Below, piece by piece: positions 23,047 to 35,701 of a DNA stretch of 64,000 nt (position 1 is the first letter of the stretch; the number at the start of each line of letters is the position of its first letter). Made by a program: the position numbers and the translations under genes. The stretch covers positions 124,001-188,000 of the forward strand of contig JAJOHG010000006.1 of the NCBI GenBank assembly GCA_021029095.1, read 5' to 3'. This DNA comes from Phellopilus nigrolimitatus (taxonomy: Eukaryota > Basidiomycota > Agaricomycetes > Hymenochaetales > Hymenochaetaceae). The notes under the pieces were generated by a model. It had not been told where the DNA came from and searched no databases. It saw only the letters and a program-made list of their open reading frames with translations.

Positions 23047-25857
23047 TATGTTCAAGTCTAAAAGTCTAAATGAAATACTAAGTAAGCGCATTCTTCTTCA
23101 CTCGCTTTCTAATCCTATTCTTACTTGATTACTCAAAAGTGTATAATATTGTTTGTTTATTTTGCATTTGCGCGCAGTATCGCAATTCGCTTGCGAAATC
23201 AATATGAACTAACTGAAGCTAGCTCATCATGTGTAGCGGCCTGCTAGCGAGTATCGAATTTACGAGTGCCCGCGTTTCTCCTGTCGTTTGCGAAAGGGCT
23301 GAAAGACTCTGTATTCGAGGAACCGGAGTTGAGGCAAACTGCAACTCGTGTTCCGCTCTTTAGCGAGTCGCTTGATGGGCTCTTTCCTTTTCGTTATTAC
23401 TTTGTTGTACTCCTTCTACAAGCCGATAGGCAAAAGGAAGCGCCTCTTTAATGGGCGACGTTGGCCGTGTCCGCGTCGGACAGCACGAAGTCGAAGGTGG
23501 CGACGTTCGGGAGCACGCGCTCCGGGTTCGCGCGCGGACTTCAGGCGAGGGATGAAGCTGCGTGACGGATACAGATGGGAAAGACAGCTCTTTGCCTCCG
23601 TGACTTATTGAGTCTATCTGTACCGTCGTAATCTTTCAGGAGTGTCTGCAGCGGGGACGGTGGAAGGCTACAAATAGCTCGATATAGATGAGAAGATAAT
23701 TGAACGGACGCGTTCGTTACGATCTTGTCGTACTTCCATGATCATCTTTCATCTCTCGTCTAGTCCCACATCATCTCGCAAAATGGGCCCATCACTTACT
23801 CTCTGACCTCGCAAATCAAGACAGTGGACATGATTGAACACTGAGCGAGTCGCATTCATCTACGTACTCATTCCTTAAACCTAGGCGGACAGGATAAATC
23901 ACGGGCCTCCTCCCCTGCACGAGCCGTCTATGGTAAAATTTCAGTATGTCGGTTTGACTTAAATCGCTGTCGTTGATCTACTCCGAACACAGTCCTTTTT
24001 GCTCATTGCAGTCCCCACGGCTTGATCACATTTACTGCTCGTTTCCTTCTCCGATATCCCCTGTGTTCGGGTCCACGAGGCGTTGATACGTCATTTGATG
24101 AAATGAGGATCACCAGTCATGCTCTTTTCGAATGTCGATGTTGGCACATTGTGTCAAGCCTATTGCGAATGGATATAGGATGTTGTGGGCGGGCCGAAAG
24201 TCTGTGGAGCGCTTATTCGATGTTGGACTAGAAAGGTCGGAACACGCGCAGACATACTATGAACAGATGTGGTTGGACGTCGGGCCATTGGGAGTGAAAC
24301 TTCTCAGTCCCTCCCCTTTACATTTCTTCTCATTCCTTTCAGGCGTGTTCGCAGATGGACATACGACGCTCGACTCCCGCATTTCTACGGCATGGACACC
24401 TCTCCGCATGTGGTGTCTAGGTGTTTTGTCTCCTTGCTACACATCATGTTCTGCGGTGACCATCAGCCAGGTATGAAAGGCGGGTTCTCGATGTGTTTGT
24501 ATGCTATGTTTCATGACTACTCTTCTTCCCTTCGCTTCTTTTCTCTGTTTCTTCCTTCTTTTCGTCCAGGCTTTCGATTTGACGATTCCCTATCAATATA
24601 TTTTGCCTGCATGTATTACATTCATAATAATACATGTATATTCATGTCGTGAAATGTTTTTATAAGTCTGAGCTTTGAGAAAGTAAACAAGGAAGTTTGA
24701 TTCAAATCATGCTGCCTTTCTTGTTATTGTGCTACTGCCGCCATCTCCGTCGTAGACAGCAGCCAGTGCGCACTAAAAATCGCGCCACGTCCAAGTTCCC
24801 CCTTCCCTCCCCCTCGGGAGTATATGAAAAAGAGGCCCCCTCTTACCTCAGGCTTTTACATACTTCTTGTCATTCTAGGTTTCGATCTAATAAGTAAAAG
24901 AAAAGAAAAGAAAAAACATTAGTATCCGATATCGTATTTATCCGTCCAGCATGGAATGCGTACATATCTCTCGCAACCCGCGCTTTTCCTTCAAAAGCGT
25001 CGTGTCTCAGGAAAGGACTTAGAAAAGGGCGGCCCACAGGGATGTGCGATTGAAACGTCACAATGAATAGATGTGTTTGGTCAAGGTTGAACTTGTGCCT
25101 CAATACTCCGACAAGAAAAATATCAGTCAAAAAAGTAGAGCGCGAGCTCTCGCATCCAGAACACAGATGGCAGCAGAAGCAAGCGAATGTGGTAGATACT
25201 ATATTGCCGGGACGTACCATCCACCTCGTCCGTGCATTCTTTCACGCTCCGCGAGTGTCAAGGGGTGGTGTATACATATCCGCCAGAACCCAGACTACGT
25301 GATGAGGCAACACGACTCGGACGAGGTGGGTGGACAGCCGTCTCTGCATCTTGTGGGTGCACAAAGCATGAAAACGCAAAGATATATAATAAGAAAAAAG
25401 GAATTCCAAAAGTCGCAACAAGCCAAAACCACCCCGCACGACATTCCTTTAGATTGCATACAAGTCTAGTGTTGCGTCGAAGGGTAACAGTAGGAGTGAT
25501 GGGGCGATGATCAAACCTGTACGGAGGGTAGGATACGCGCGGACACGATATTGCGGGGTGGCCGAGCGATGCGGCGCTGATGGTAGACCATGAAGGGAAC
25601 GTCTCGACGTACATCTCGTACGAAGGCAATATGCACACCGATTGAAGAGCATGATTATCTCGGAGCCCCAAGCCACCGCCACGTCCCCAAGCTGATCTTT
25701 CGAGATTAACGATCTCTCCCATGCTATTCGCATCGACAAGCGAGGTCGAGATAAGCCTTCGCCTGTGTGGTGATCTCGATTACCATCTGCGGGAAGATAT
25801 GGTGAAGAGAGTGAGGGTAAGTGAGAAAGAGAAGACGGTGTGAATATGAAGGAGGTA
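23047..25857. other. Long stretch without a supported gene
   Basis: Plus-strand open scraps at 23266-23451 and 24132-24476 look partly coding (for example ERLFDVGLERSEHAQTYY) but show no full gene. Minus-strand frames at 25258-25895 overlap each other and are unsupported. A possible TATA box (agtatatgaa) lies near 24819. I recognise nothing. Confidence 0.35.
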
Positions 25858-26450
25858 CAGTTGATTATCTCATAACGAATCCGGTCCGTCCCCAAATTTC
25901 CTATGCATTAGTAGATCGTATGCAGTAGTATATGTCACGTACATGTGATGCATATGTGACATACACTGTACTCTTGTCACGCTCAAAAAGCGAATCAACC
26001 ATAATCCGATTTTGCGAGGTTTCGCAACCATTGAAAAAGACAATTGAGTATTTGAGAGAAATTAAACATTGCAAGACATGTGTCCATGGGCTGCGAATTT
26101 TGAGTAACCTGTTTATGGGAAGCCAAATCGAGACGCCACAAGTGGCTACGCATGCGTCTCAGCTGTTGCTGCTTTATTTTTTGCCATGGTGGCTGTCAGA
26201 ACTGTGTCGGGATCACATCGAGGCCGCCATCGAGCATCAAATCATAGCCGATTTGGCTGATTTTTGATATTTGCTAATGGAATTTGCCTCAAAATAGTAA
26301 ATTTACTAATGCATACGGCCAAAATTCTTATGCATTATTCGATAGTAGATTTTTTTGCATATTTGGCGGGGACGGAGTCGGTCCCCGCCATTTTCTATGC
26401 ATTAGCGGGTTTATGCATTAGTAGCCGATTCGTTATGAGATAATCAACTG
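25858..26450. mobile_element. Non-autonomous TA-flanked element, second family
   Basis: The 593-base element begins CAGTTGATTATCTCATAACG and ends with its exact inverse. The terminal repeats are perfect for about 24 bases, and TA dinucleotides flank both sides (25856-25857, 26451-26452). The motif TATGCATTA or its inverse recurs at about 25899, 26307, 26332, 26394 and 26411, mostly toward the right end, like transposase-binding sites. A 111-codon open frame (25932-26267) is present but shows no DDE motif. The CAGT start and TA target suit the pogo branch of Tc1/mariner. Confidence 0.85.
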
Positions 26451-26452
26451 TA

Positions 26453-27548
26453 TTTACATGCTTGAACGATACAGAAGCGTGCGAGAGCGCGAGAGAATTT
26501 TGCGGAGCTCGGACAAATCAGCCGGAAAGCTTCTTGGGAATATTCAATCGGTGAAAATGTTATTGAATTTCAATCCGCACAGAAAAACAAAACGTTCGCA
26601 AGGCTAGGCTCGCTTCCACAATGAAGCAAGGAGTTCTCATAGTGTCAAGAATCAAATGTATCCCATCTGACTTTGGTTTACTAGGCAGCTCCAAAAAGCA
26701 GATAGCTCTTCTCTTCCTCGGGAAGAAACCGCGGTGGAGCCGTCTTCATGTACCGACGATAAGATGGTCACTCATGACCGCTGTTCTCGATATATCTCAG
26801 TCACGGGACGTACCAAACACTTTTTCGCATGATGGATTGAAGGTCCTGGACAATTTTAAAGCCCGGGAGTTGCGGGGTGATGGCGGCAAGGATAATAGCC
26901 ATGCAATGCCAGCGATGCGAATGCACAGTTGGACAGCTTTTCGTGTGACTATCCGGAAAGAGGGGCACATGAGAATATCGGTAATGATAGGCGATAAAAA
27001 GACGTGGCAAACTCGATATATTACAATGATGCACACAACATTCAATTTGAAGCTGCAGTTGCCAATTGAATGGTTACTCGAATAGACGAGTCTAAGTCCG
27101 GACAAGTCCTTGAGAGTTTCTAGCAATGTTCCTTCAGCGGAGATTTCCCTCTTCGAGTTATTTGATAACTCTGTCTCGTTGAAACGATGGTATGCAGGAC
27201 AAGAAACAATGAGCTGGCAGAGGAAAGGAGGATCGGGTCGTCGCGCGGGCGCACCGCATGAACACGTGGACCACGTGGATCAATGATGGCAACTCATTTC
27301 AAAGTTCCCACCCGTAGACCTTCGCCCATTGTAAGTTTGTCTCTTTCTTTCCTCGTCGTCGTCGTCGTCGTCGTCGCTTTTCTCGTTGCCGCCCTCCGCT
27401 TTATTCTTCCTCCTCCTCGTCGCCTTGCCGTCGTCGGGCGCTGGTACACCCGTCTTTAATTTCACATCGTTGACTTAAGCACAGCAAGCACGTCAGGATT
27501 GTACATCTATCTACGACCCCCTCACGACCTCGATAAAGCAGCCCGGCG
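26453..27548. other. Intergenic stretch with a TCG repeat
   Basis: An open frame of 154 codons at 26621-27085 (plus) overlaps one of 109 codons on the minus strand; neither is recognisable. A perfect (TCG)8 tract lies at 27353-27376 within the upstream region of the CHS7-like gene. Confidence 0.35.
27353..27376. repeat. (TCG)8 microsatellite
   Basis: Eight perfect TCG units, 173 bases upstream of the start of the CHS7-like gene. Confidence 0.9.
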
Positions 27549-29321
27549 ATGGCGCGCTTTGGCGACCTCGCGCCCCTTTGCCGCCAGGTGCCCAGTTACA
27601 CATGGTGCAACCTCTTCTATCGACAGGTACGTTCATCTGCTCGAGCTGGCATTTCCGATGCTATACACTAACAATTCATCTGCAATGACTTCACTTGCTC
27701 GCTTCCCCACGCGCCGCTGCCATGCTCCGTATCTCGCGCTCCGCAGCTTCAGAAAAGCTCCAACTCGACGCTCTCAGGCTTCTCCGCGAACTCCGCCACC
27801 GCGCCCATTGGCGTCAATCCCGAGTGTGGCATTCCGCTCGTCGGTACCAGCAACTCGCTTACCTCGAGCAATTCGCTTGGCAACATTGCGGACATCGTCG
27901 TGTGTGGTGTCAGCATCGTCTTTGTGCTCGCGCTTGTTTTGTGGACGTCCAAGCGGAAAGCAGCTGTCGGTGAGTTCAATGTCCGATTTCTCTTCCGCCA
28001 CACTTTCTTCGTATGGAACGGAGTTCATCAGTGCTGCTTTGCCTGTGCATACGCGCTTATCTGTGGGTGTGTCGTGCTCTTCTATTGCACTTCACAGTGT
28101 CATTGTCATCATTATGCTCCTTTCTCCCCATTATCCTCGCCGGGACAATATGACCATCGGGCAGCCGGTTGTATGTGGCAGATGCTTAAATATGGGAGAT
28201 GATCTGCGGCGAACGAAACTCGGGAGGTGCTCTGAAATTTGCTGGCGTGCCTCTAATACGTATCGCGCCCGTGCGCTGTCCTTTGATTCTTCTCGGTCGA
28301 AAATCGCTATTCTTACGACTATGGGACTATGGTCTAATCGGTTCTTCCGTTTTCTGCGCAGGTCGCTCGGAGCTGCGCATTTTTCTTGTGCTCTATCTCC
28401 TCACGCTGCCCTTCCAACTCGTTAGCACCGGCTCGTTACTGGAGCAAGGCTCGACCGCTCTCGTCGCGGTTACCGCTATACATGCTGGTGTGCTCCCTCT
28501 CGTTCTTCTGACTTCGGCTATCTCTGACCCTTGATTAGGCCTCGTCGCGAGCCTCTTCTGGACACTCCTTGCGAACGCCCTCGTCGCTACGCAGGTTGTC
28601 GAGGATGGTACAGTCAGCTCGCTGATCGTGCGTATTTCCCTTTCCACTTCTTAACCTGGTTCACTATTCCTAACTACCAAACAGCCGATATTCATATTTA
28701 CAGCCGCCTTCTTCGCTGCAACGACGTATATCTCGTTTGATGTCGCATTGACCATTACTTCTGCCTTTGTATCGAACCCGCCCGAGGCCCTGCACAGTGT
28801 CCCGTTCTTTGTGCTTACGAGCATCTGGCCACTAGCGTGCGTGTTTCTCATTTTCCGTGTGAATTATTTAAAACATACTGATCCGAATTCCTTTGTGGCT
28901 TTAGTGCCGCGTTCCTGTACTTCGTCCTGATGGCGTACATCGTGCTTGGCGTGCTGCGCGAGCGCCGTCCGATGTTGTACTATGTCGCCGCCGCGGTGTG
29001 TTTCATCCTCGCGCAACTCGCGTGGTTCTTACTTGGGAAGGTCGTGTGCCGGGTGCGTGTTTATTATATCGCATACCTTCTTCCTTTATGCCTTCTTCCT
29101 CTTTTTCTTTATTAATATTAAAACTGCATTCCTGGAATTTCAGGGATCAAGTGCAAAGGTCGACGGTTCGTTCATCGCGACTATACTCGAGACTGCGGCC
29201 GTCGGTTCGCTGTACCTTGGCTGGAGGAGTATCACTGAAGGTGCGACTTCATTTCCTTTTTTGTCCGCTGAGCGCTAACTAAATGTAAACTGCAGAATCA
29301 TGGGACGATTATAACTATTAA
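27549..29321 (+). CDS. CHS7-like membrane protein (chitin synthase export chaperone family)
   Basis: Eight exons: 27549-27626, 27747-27969, 28362-28487, 28539-28627, 28685-28836, 28905-29052, 29144-29240, 29296-29321. They sum to 939 bases, 312 residues. Family members are seven-helix ER proteins; yeast Chs7 helps chitin synthase Chs3 leave the ER. Seen: an N-terminal ARFGDLAPLC block, Cys-flanked first loop, SKRKAAVGRSELRIF after the first helix, VATQVVEDGTVSSL near the middle, several further hydrophobic helices, LGWRSITEESWDDYNY at the C terminus. The intron at 27970-28361 is 392 bases, far longer than the rest; the conserved AAVGRSE join supports it. The paralogue's client is unknown, and basidiomycetes carry several members, so I assign no gene symbol. 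Confidence 0.85.
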
Positions 29322-30533
29322 TTCTTTTCTTTTCTTTTCTGCTCTTGGCGCTATTCTTTCATCCTTCTGCGTCACCATGCTATCCCCTCTGCTCGTCCTT
29401 TCGCTCCTGCTTGACGTTTCCCTTCCTTTATCATCCACTCTTATCTTGTGTGTCTGTGTCTGTGCACCGCGTCCCCGCATCTCCTGGATTCTGTTCTGTT
29501 TCCGTCTTTGTTGTTTGTTCTTATTCGTGCTGCGCTGTTACTCTGTCCTCTGCTTCACGATTCACGCCTTCAACTTTTCCAACTCCATCAGACAATGTTA
29601 ACGTTGTCCGCAATCCCGGCTATTGCTCCCCCTTTCATTGCGCTTCTCTCCCTGATCTCAACCCTTGGCGCTGATTGCGCTATTTTTGCCTTCCACCCCT
29701 TCCCTCCTGTCTTCTTATCCTGTGACCAGGTCTATCTTCAACACGGCTCGTCAATGTTCCCGACCCGAATCAATTCGCTCGTACACGTCATACACGAATG
29801 GACAAGGGCCGATTTGAGGCCGCGCCGCGTGGCACAGCTGGCGAGCTCGGAATTGAGCAAAGGAGGTACGGGCACACTTCCGGATGCGAGTATGAAGGCT
29901 GAAGGACCCGAGCGAGCGGCATACGCGCTGCGATGGAGCCATCAGGCTGAACGCCTATCTCCTACAGAGGGTTGTGGAAATGTGCATGTGGATCGGGAGC
30001 GAACGCTTAAATTGGAATTGAAATTTGGGGTAACCGGGTTCGGCAGTACGTGAAAACGGAGATGGAGATCGGGCAGACGGACAGAGCTTATATTAGAAAG
30101 CGTATGGCGGGGGAGAGAAAGGGGGGTAGTTGTGTCCGAAGAAGTATGAAATAGGTTTTGAAGTGTATTTTTGCATATTGAGTTGTTGGGGACTGTAGGC
30201 AGATGGAGCCGTTAATATCCTGGATGGATTTTTCTACTCGTTGAAGTTTGCGCGAGATGTCTTTGAGAGAGCGGCTTGAATCTCAAGGAAGCGCCGATAG
30301 TATCGTGGATTGCATGTTCATGGTTTCGGCACGAAATGTTGTTCAAAAACGTTTGTCGGAAAAGCGTGGTCCACTTGTCACAATTTTTTTCTCCAGATTC
30401 TAAACCGTTAGCAGCAGTTATATTATAATCCCCGGCTCTCTAAGAAATGTCAAGATTGAAAAACAAATCGAGCTATCAACAGTCTTCCCCGGTGCACCCT
30501 TGCGGAAGAGCACGGGCTCGGTACAACTGCAGC
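29322..30533. other. Intergenic stretch
   Basis: A pyrimidine-rich tract (29320-29345) is followed by plus-strand open frames reaching 30053. The last 100 codons (from about 29730) have mixed composition and no recognisable motif. From 30054 to 30533 I see nothing. Confidence 0.35.
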
Positions 30534-31743
30534 TCAAACAATAATATCACGAAAGGCTCCGACCTGATTTGTTATGCGCGCATATTGGCCCTGTGTAAAC
30601 TCGGTCAAGCACGCGTCGTCCGAGTAATCCATATAGTTGTCTGAATTCCGTGCAATCGGAACAAAAATACATCACTATTTTCCAAGGTATGTCCTGATTT
30701 GAAGTTACTCACGAATAGGGTCCACGCCTGAGCTGCTACAAGTGTCGCGACCTGTGGGACAGCCTGACGCCGGAGAGGCCTCGGCGGGTGTGTCGGACAC
30801 GAAATCTCCAGAGTTTCCAGCGTCACCAGAATTATAACAACCCTTGATTGTAAGGACGAAGGAACAGGTTAATTGTCTTATAATCGCAGAAAGGGAACCA
30901 CGTACACCCTGGAAGGTATGGTAAAGACCAAGCCAGTGTCCAACCTCGTGCGTAAGAGTCTAAGATGAGTTTCAGTCTACATTCTGCTGCTTTACGGCAA
31001 GTAACGGAAACGCGCGAGACTTACCTTGCCAGAGTTAAAGCCGGTTTGACTCCCACCGGGAACGGTCGTAAACGCGATCACAACTCCGTCGTCCTCCTGG
31101 TTCTCCTGGAATGAATCGGGGAACGTCGCATACCCGAGCAGACCCTGCTTCTCTATGTCGACAAAGCCCGTCGAGTAAACGTTCAAGTCTGCGGCACTGC
31201 CCTGGCGCAGCTGCTCCTTCATAGCCGTCTGCTGGTCAGTATCCGGGCCAGCGTGGTCGAACCAGTCCGCGTTTACGTTGCGGTCAGTGCTGACAAGCTC
31301 GAATGTGAGCCCCGAGTTCACATAGTCTTGGTTCAGGACATCAATCGAGTCCGAAATCTGAGAGTCACTGGAGTATATTTAAAGCTTCAGTATAATGCTC
31401 GGACGTTTATGAGCAATTAAGAGAGCTCACGGAATGTTCCCGCCATCGGTAGTATCGTCTTCCGAAATGACGTGCCAGTAAACGGAGATGGTCGTGTCGG
31501 CGGCGGATCGGGCCCCAGGAGCGGAGTCGACGTTGCCGAGTTTGCTCTGGGACAGCTTCGTTTGGAATTTCTTCTCCGCAAGAGCAATCTCCTCGTCGGA
31601 TCTCTCAGTTCCGCAGCGATCCCTGTAATGTAATGGTCATGAGCGACAAGTACTATAGACCTAGGTAGCGTGAAGTAAACGTACGATGAGCTAGCAAATG
31701 CGGTGGAGACCAGGACAAATGCGAAGAGGATGCTCTTGAACAT
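30534..31743 (-). CDS. Secreted zinc metalloprotease, M43 (MEP1-like)
   Basis: An extracellular endopeptidase of the pappalysin family M43B, as in fungal MEP1 enzymes. Six exons (31685-31743, 31431-31622, 31025-31367, 30906-30959, 30713-30842, 30534-30640) sum to 885 bases, 294 residues. An N-terminal signal peptide ([18 protein letters not shown]) is followed by a propeptide-like region. The zinc site [11 protein letters not shown] has His202, Glu203, His206 and His212. The Met-turn is YMDYSDD around Met263. Paired Cys residues near 217, 243, 250 and 269 fit the family. All key residues are present, so it should be active. A TATAAAAG box lies on the same strand 81 bases upstream. Confidence 0.9.
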
Positions 31744-32662
31744 GTTGATAGTTGGGATGATAAGTATTCGAGGCTGGACTCCGACCGTGCTGCTCTGAGT
31801 CTGGTAATCGCAAAGGAGTAGGGCTTTTATACTCATGAGGTAAATGGAAAAACACACCGTACGCCATCGCGCTGACGGGGACCTTCAGTGCAAAATGTCA
31901 TTGGTGGTCTTTGGCATCCGCAACATTTCGTACTTAATCGCTTAGTTTTCAAGGACATGCGGCGGGAGTGTATCATGATGAAACCGCATTTCCAAAACAT
32001 GGTAGAGAGCATTTAGTGGTACGTTGTATTTATGTGATGCTCGGATCCGAGAATTGTCAATCTTGATTTCCGTGCCAAGCTGCCAGTAAGGGTATTTTCT
32101 CGCATTATAAGTCGGATGAGAGGAATAACTACGTCCCCAAGCCGCGAAGACGATGCTCTTGAAATCAATAAAAGCTCCTTTCATCAGAAATTTAGGCCTG
32201 GATGAGATCGAAATCTCAAATACATCGTAACAGATGGTCTCCGAGGGATAGTTATACAAGCATAGATACTGTCAAAAACCTCAAGCTTGATAAAGGTCAA
32301 CGTCAGCTACGGCGTGTTTGACTTCTGAGATTTTCTCTTGACATAAGTTTCGGGATAGTAGCCGCCAGTTCGCCACAGTCACGGCTACCACCTCGTGCAC
32401 CAACAAGTGGAAGCAGGAGAAATGGAGATAAGCAGAATAATGTCTCGTCGAAACTCGATCAAAAGTACTAAGTGCTCGACGACGTCGCCGTCCTCCAAGT
32501 CTGCTCGCTGCCGAGTAATTTTTGTTTCCGCGAATTTCTAGAAAAGACCTCGGCTGTAGTTTGATCGGAACAGTCGTGCCGACATCATCGACTGCCGAAC
32601 ATTTCGCGTGCCAGCACCGTGTAGTGCAACGCGACTTTTTGCAGCCAGCACGCCCTCACTCG
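31744..32662. other. Divergent intergenic region
   Basis: Lies between the divergent metalloprotease and aminopeptidase genes. It contains the metalloprotease TATA box (31824-31831). A minus-strand frame of 105 codons (32259-31942) is unrecognised and probably chance. Confidence 0.45.
31824..31831 (-). promoter_or_regulatory. TATA box of M43 protease gene
   Basis: TATAAAAG on the minus strand, 81-88 bases before the start codon. Confidence 0.55.
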
Positions 32663-35005
32663 ATGCTTAAAGGTGCTTCTCGTCGTCTGCGCATCCCCAA
32701 CGCTCGCTGCGCTCAGAGTCTCATCGCGCGGAACATGTCTTCGTCGTCATCATCTTCGCCGCCCGACGCGCTCGTCTACCTCGTCCAGCCTGCACCCACT
32801 GGGAGCGGCGCCGACCAGTCCTCGTCGGAGGCTCAACGTCTCTGGTCATCCGCGCGCACCGCTTCCTCCTCCAAGGCACTTGACACGCGCCTGATCTTCG
32901 GTGAGAACTCGGTGAAGAGCCTCGTGAGCCTCGGCGACGCCGCCGCTTGGGCGCGGAAGTCCGACAGCGCACGAAGGGAAGTCGTCCGGAAAGCGGCGGG
33001 GACAGGCGTCGCGAAGGTGCGCGACATCGCAGCGAGTGCGGACGTGAAGAGCATGCAGATCGATGGCACAGGGAAAGGGGGTGACGCGCACGCAGCGGCG
33101 GTGGGTGCGCACCTCGGTCTCCATAATTTTACGCTCAAGACGGGGAAGGACGTAAATCCGGGGAAAGGTGCGCCGGTTTCCTCCCACCTCTATAATTTAA
33201 TTCTACATAATATCATTACCTTAGAGATCACGCTCAGCCCTGCGCCTGGCACAGACGCGGACTCATGGGCACGCGGCGTCGTCTTCGCCGAGGCTCAGAT
33301 ACTCGCGCGTGAGGTACGCGATATTTTTTCTCTTCTTCCCAGGACCTTTTTATTTTTGCGTATTGACTACTTTATTTTCGTCCGCAGCTTATGGAGCTTC
33401 CAGCGAATATGATGACCCCCACGGTACGTTCATTATGTTTATCACTGTTTCCTGGAGCTTGACTCGATATCTAAACCCACAGATTTTCTGTGAGCGCATA
33501 AAAAAGGAGGCTGAAGGCCTAAATAATGTCGAAGTAATCGTGCGTGACGAAGGTATGTCTCTTCGACGAAACCAGTCATCCCGCCCGACATTGATATAAT
33601 TAATTACTACACAGCCTGGGCAGAGGAGAAAGGCATGGTACATTTAATTTATTGTTTCTCCGTCTACAACCACTCACGTCTCACTGTCCCATAGCGCACC
33701 TTCCTCAGCGTAACAAAAGGCACATCGGAACCCGCGAAGCTGCTCGAGTTCCATTACAAAGGTGCGAGCGCCTCCTCGCAGGGGCAGCCGCTCGCTTTTG
33801 TTGGCAAGGGCATCACATTCGACTCCGGCGGAATATCGCTTAAACCAGGGGCTGTAAGTCTTTCCCTATTTAAATTCGTCGAACATTCTTTTCTGACTTT
33901 TCTTTTATAAAACAATTATTTCTTGCATATCGTGTTTACGATTCGACGCCCTTCGTTGCTCGAATATTGTCATTATATAGAATATGAAGCTCATGCGCGG
34001 CGACATGGGAGGAGCAGCGACTGTCTGCGCCGCCGCGCTCGCGATCGCACGTTTACGCATCCCGATTGACCTCGTCACGGTTGTTCCGCTGTGTGAGAAT
34101 ATGCCTGGGCCATCGGCGAACAAGCCGGGTGATATGTACGTTTCGACTCCATCTCCTTGTGATCGTGATTACTGAAGACGTTTCTTTACTTGCGAAAATC
34201 CAGTATACACACAATGAATGGCAAGACTGTAGAAATTGATAACACGGACGCCGAGGGCCGATTGATTCTTGCTGGTGCATTTATCTCTTTCTGTTTTAAT
34301 ATTCTGGAACTGACGATTATTCTTTCTTTCTTTCGCTGTGATGTCCAGACGCTTTGTACTATGCCTCAACGACCTTCAATGCACACACGGTTGTTGACGT
34401 AGCTACGCTGACTGGGTTCGTCTATCTTTCTGCCTCTAGCATTCAGAAGAAAAAATTATATATAATGTGGTTTTGGTTATTCAGAGCAATGGAGACCGCA
34501 CTAGGCAACGTCTTCTCCGGTGTTTTCTCAGTAAGCCCTTTCAGCACTTACTTCTCCTGCTCTTAATCATTAACTACTTCTCGCCACCTTATAAGACATC
34601 TGACTCCCTTTGGTCCGAACTGCACGCGGCCGGCGAGCACGAGCACGACCGCTTCTGGCGCATGCCGCTCGACGACGCCTTCGCGCCGCAGATCAGCGGG
34701 TCGAACGCAGACCTGTGCAACACTGGCGGGCGCCCCGGCGGCGCGTGCACCGCGGCGCTCTTCCTGAAGTCGTTCGTCGACGGCATCGAGGATTCGCAGG
34801 AGGGCGGACCCGCGCGCGTGCGCTGGGCGCATGTGGACATTGCGGGCTCGATGGAGGCGGTGAGGCCCGAGCCATACCAGTATAAGGGCATGACGGGGCG
34901 GCCGACGAGGTGCGTTCTGCTCTTCCGCTTTTGTATCTGTTAATAATTTCTTATGCTTTCCACAGGGCGTTGATTGAGTTCGCGACCCGGCTGGCGCAGC
35001 AGTGA
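32663..35005 (+). CDS. Leucine aminopeptidase, M17 family
   Basis: Two-zinc (or manganese) cytosol aminopeptidase, which removes N-terminal residues in peptide turnover. Twelve exons: 32663-33167, 33225-33313, 33388-33423, 33483-33552, 33615-33637, 33695-33853, 33981-34135, 34204-34274, 34349-34415, 34485-34530, 34596-34909, 34966-35005; 1575 bases, 524 residues. Metal and catalytic residues are all present: Lys279 and Asp284 in [10 protein letters not shown], Asp302 in MRGDMGGAA, Asp361, Glu363 and Arg365 in NTDAEGRL. Two in-frame starts are possible. ATG 32663 adds an Arg-rich leader without acidic residues ([16 protein letters not shown]...), like a mitochondrial signal; ATG 32735 ([16 protein letters not shown]) would give a cytosolic form 24 residues shorter. 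I chose the first. Confidence 0.92.
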
Positions 35006-35701
35006 AAAAAGAAGTATTCTAGAATCTGAACTTTGAGCTTGGTTATCACATCATTCATTCCGTATGATTATTGGATGCATGTCTTTCCTTTCGTCTATTT
35101 TAATCCGGATAAATGCGGCCGTTTGAAGTGCCGTCGTGTTGTAAGAATAACTCAAGCAAAACTGGTGGTATCAACGAATGCAGTGACGGCGTGCGCACGG
35201 TGACGATGCTTAGGGCAAAGCGTAGGGAACAATCCTGAGGACAGACCGTTGTCACTGCTCGCGAAACCATGCAAACTGCAAGTTCGATCTCTTGCATCCG
35301 GTCACCTTGGGCTCTCGCATGTGGTATATAACGCGGATGTTCCTCCTCAACTGAGGTGCAGAAATAACAGCGTCGCATCAGCTAACTCGAAAGAGAAACC
35401 ACCATTATGGTCTAGGTTTCTCGTAAAGTCACATTTAGAATTGATTATCTCAATATTTGCCGTCGTTACCCAGAAGCGCATAGATGACGGAAGTCATTAC
35501 CTTCGAAGTCTGTAAACGATGTTGCCCGACGCCTTGAGCGTAGTGAACACCAATGCATGGACGACAGAAGCAAATACGCGCCGCTCATTGTTTTCTGCAT
35601 TCACAGATGGCAAAGACTTAGTAGTGGTACATACACGTTAACAACAAAGTATTCGGATGGATCTCTCCTTTCCCTCCCATTCATCCCCTTCTTTCCACCT
35701 C
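35006..35701. other. Convergent intergenic region
   Basis: Between the 3' ends of two convergent genes. No gene seen. Confidence 0.5.

Noticed and set aside
26621..27126. Overlapping 154-codon (plus) and 109-codon (minus) frames
   Set aside because: Neither has splice support or a recognisable motif; the two frames are antisense to each other, so at most one can be real and I cannot choose.
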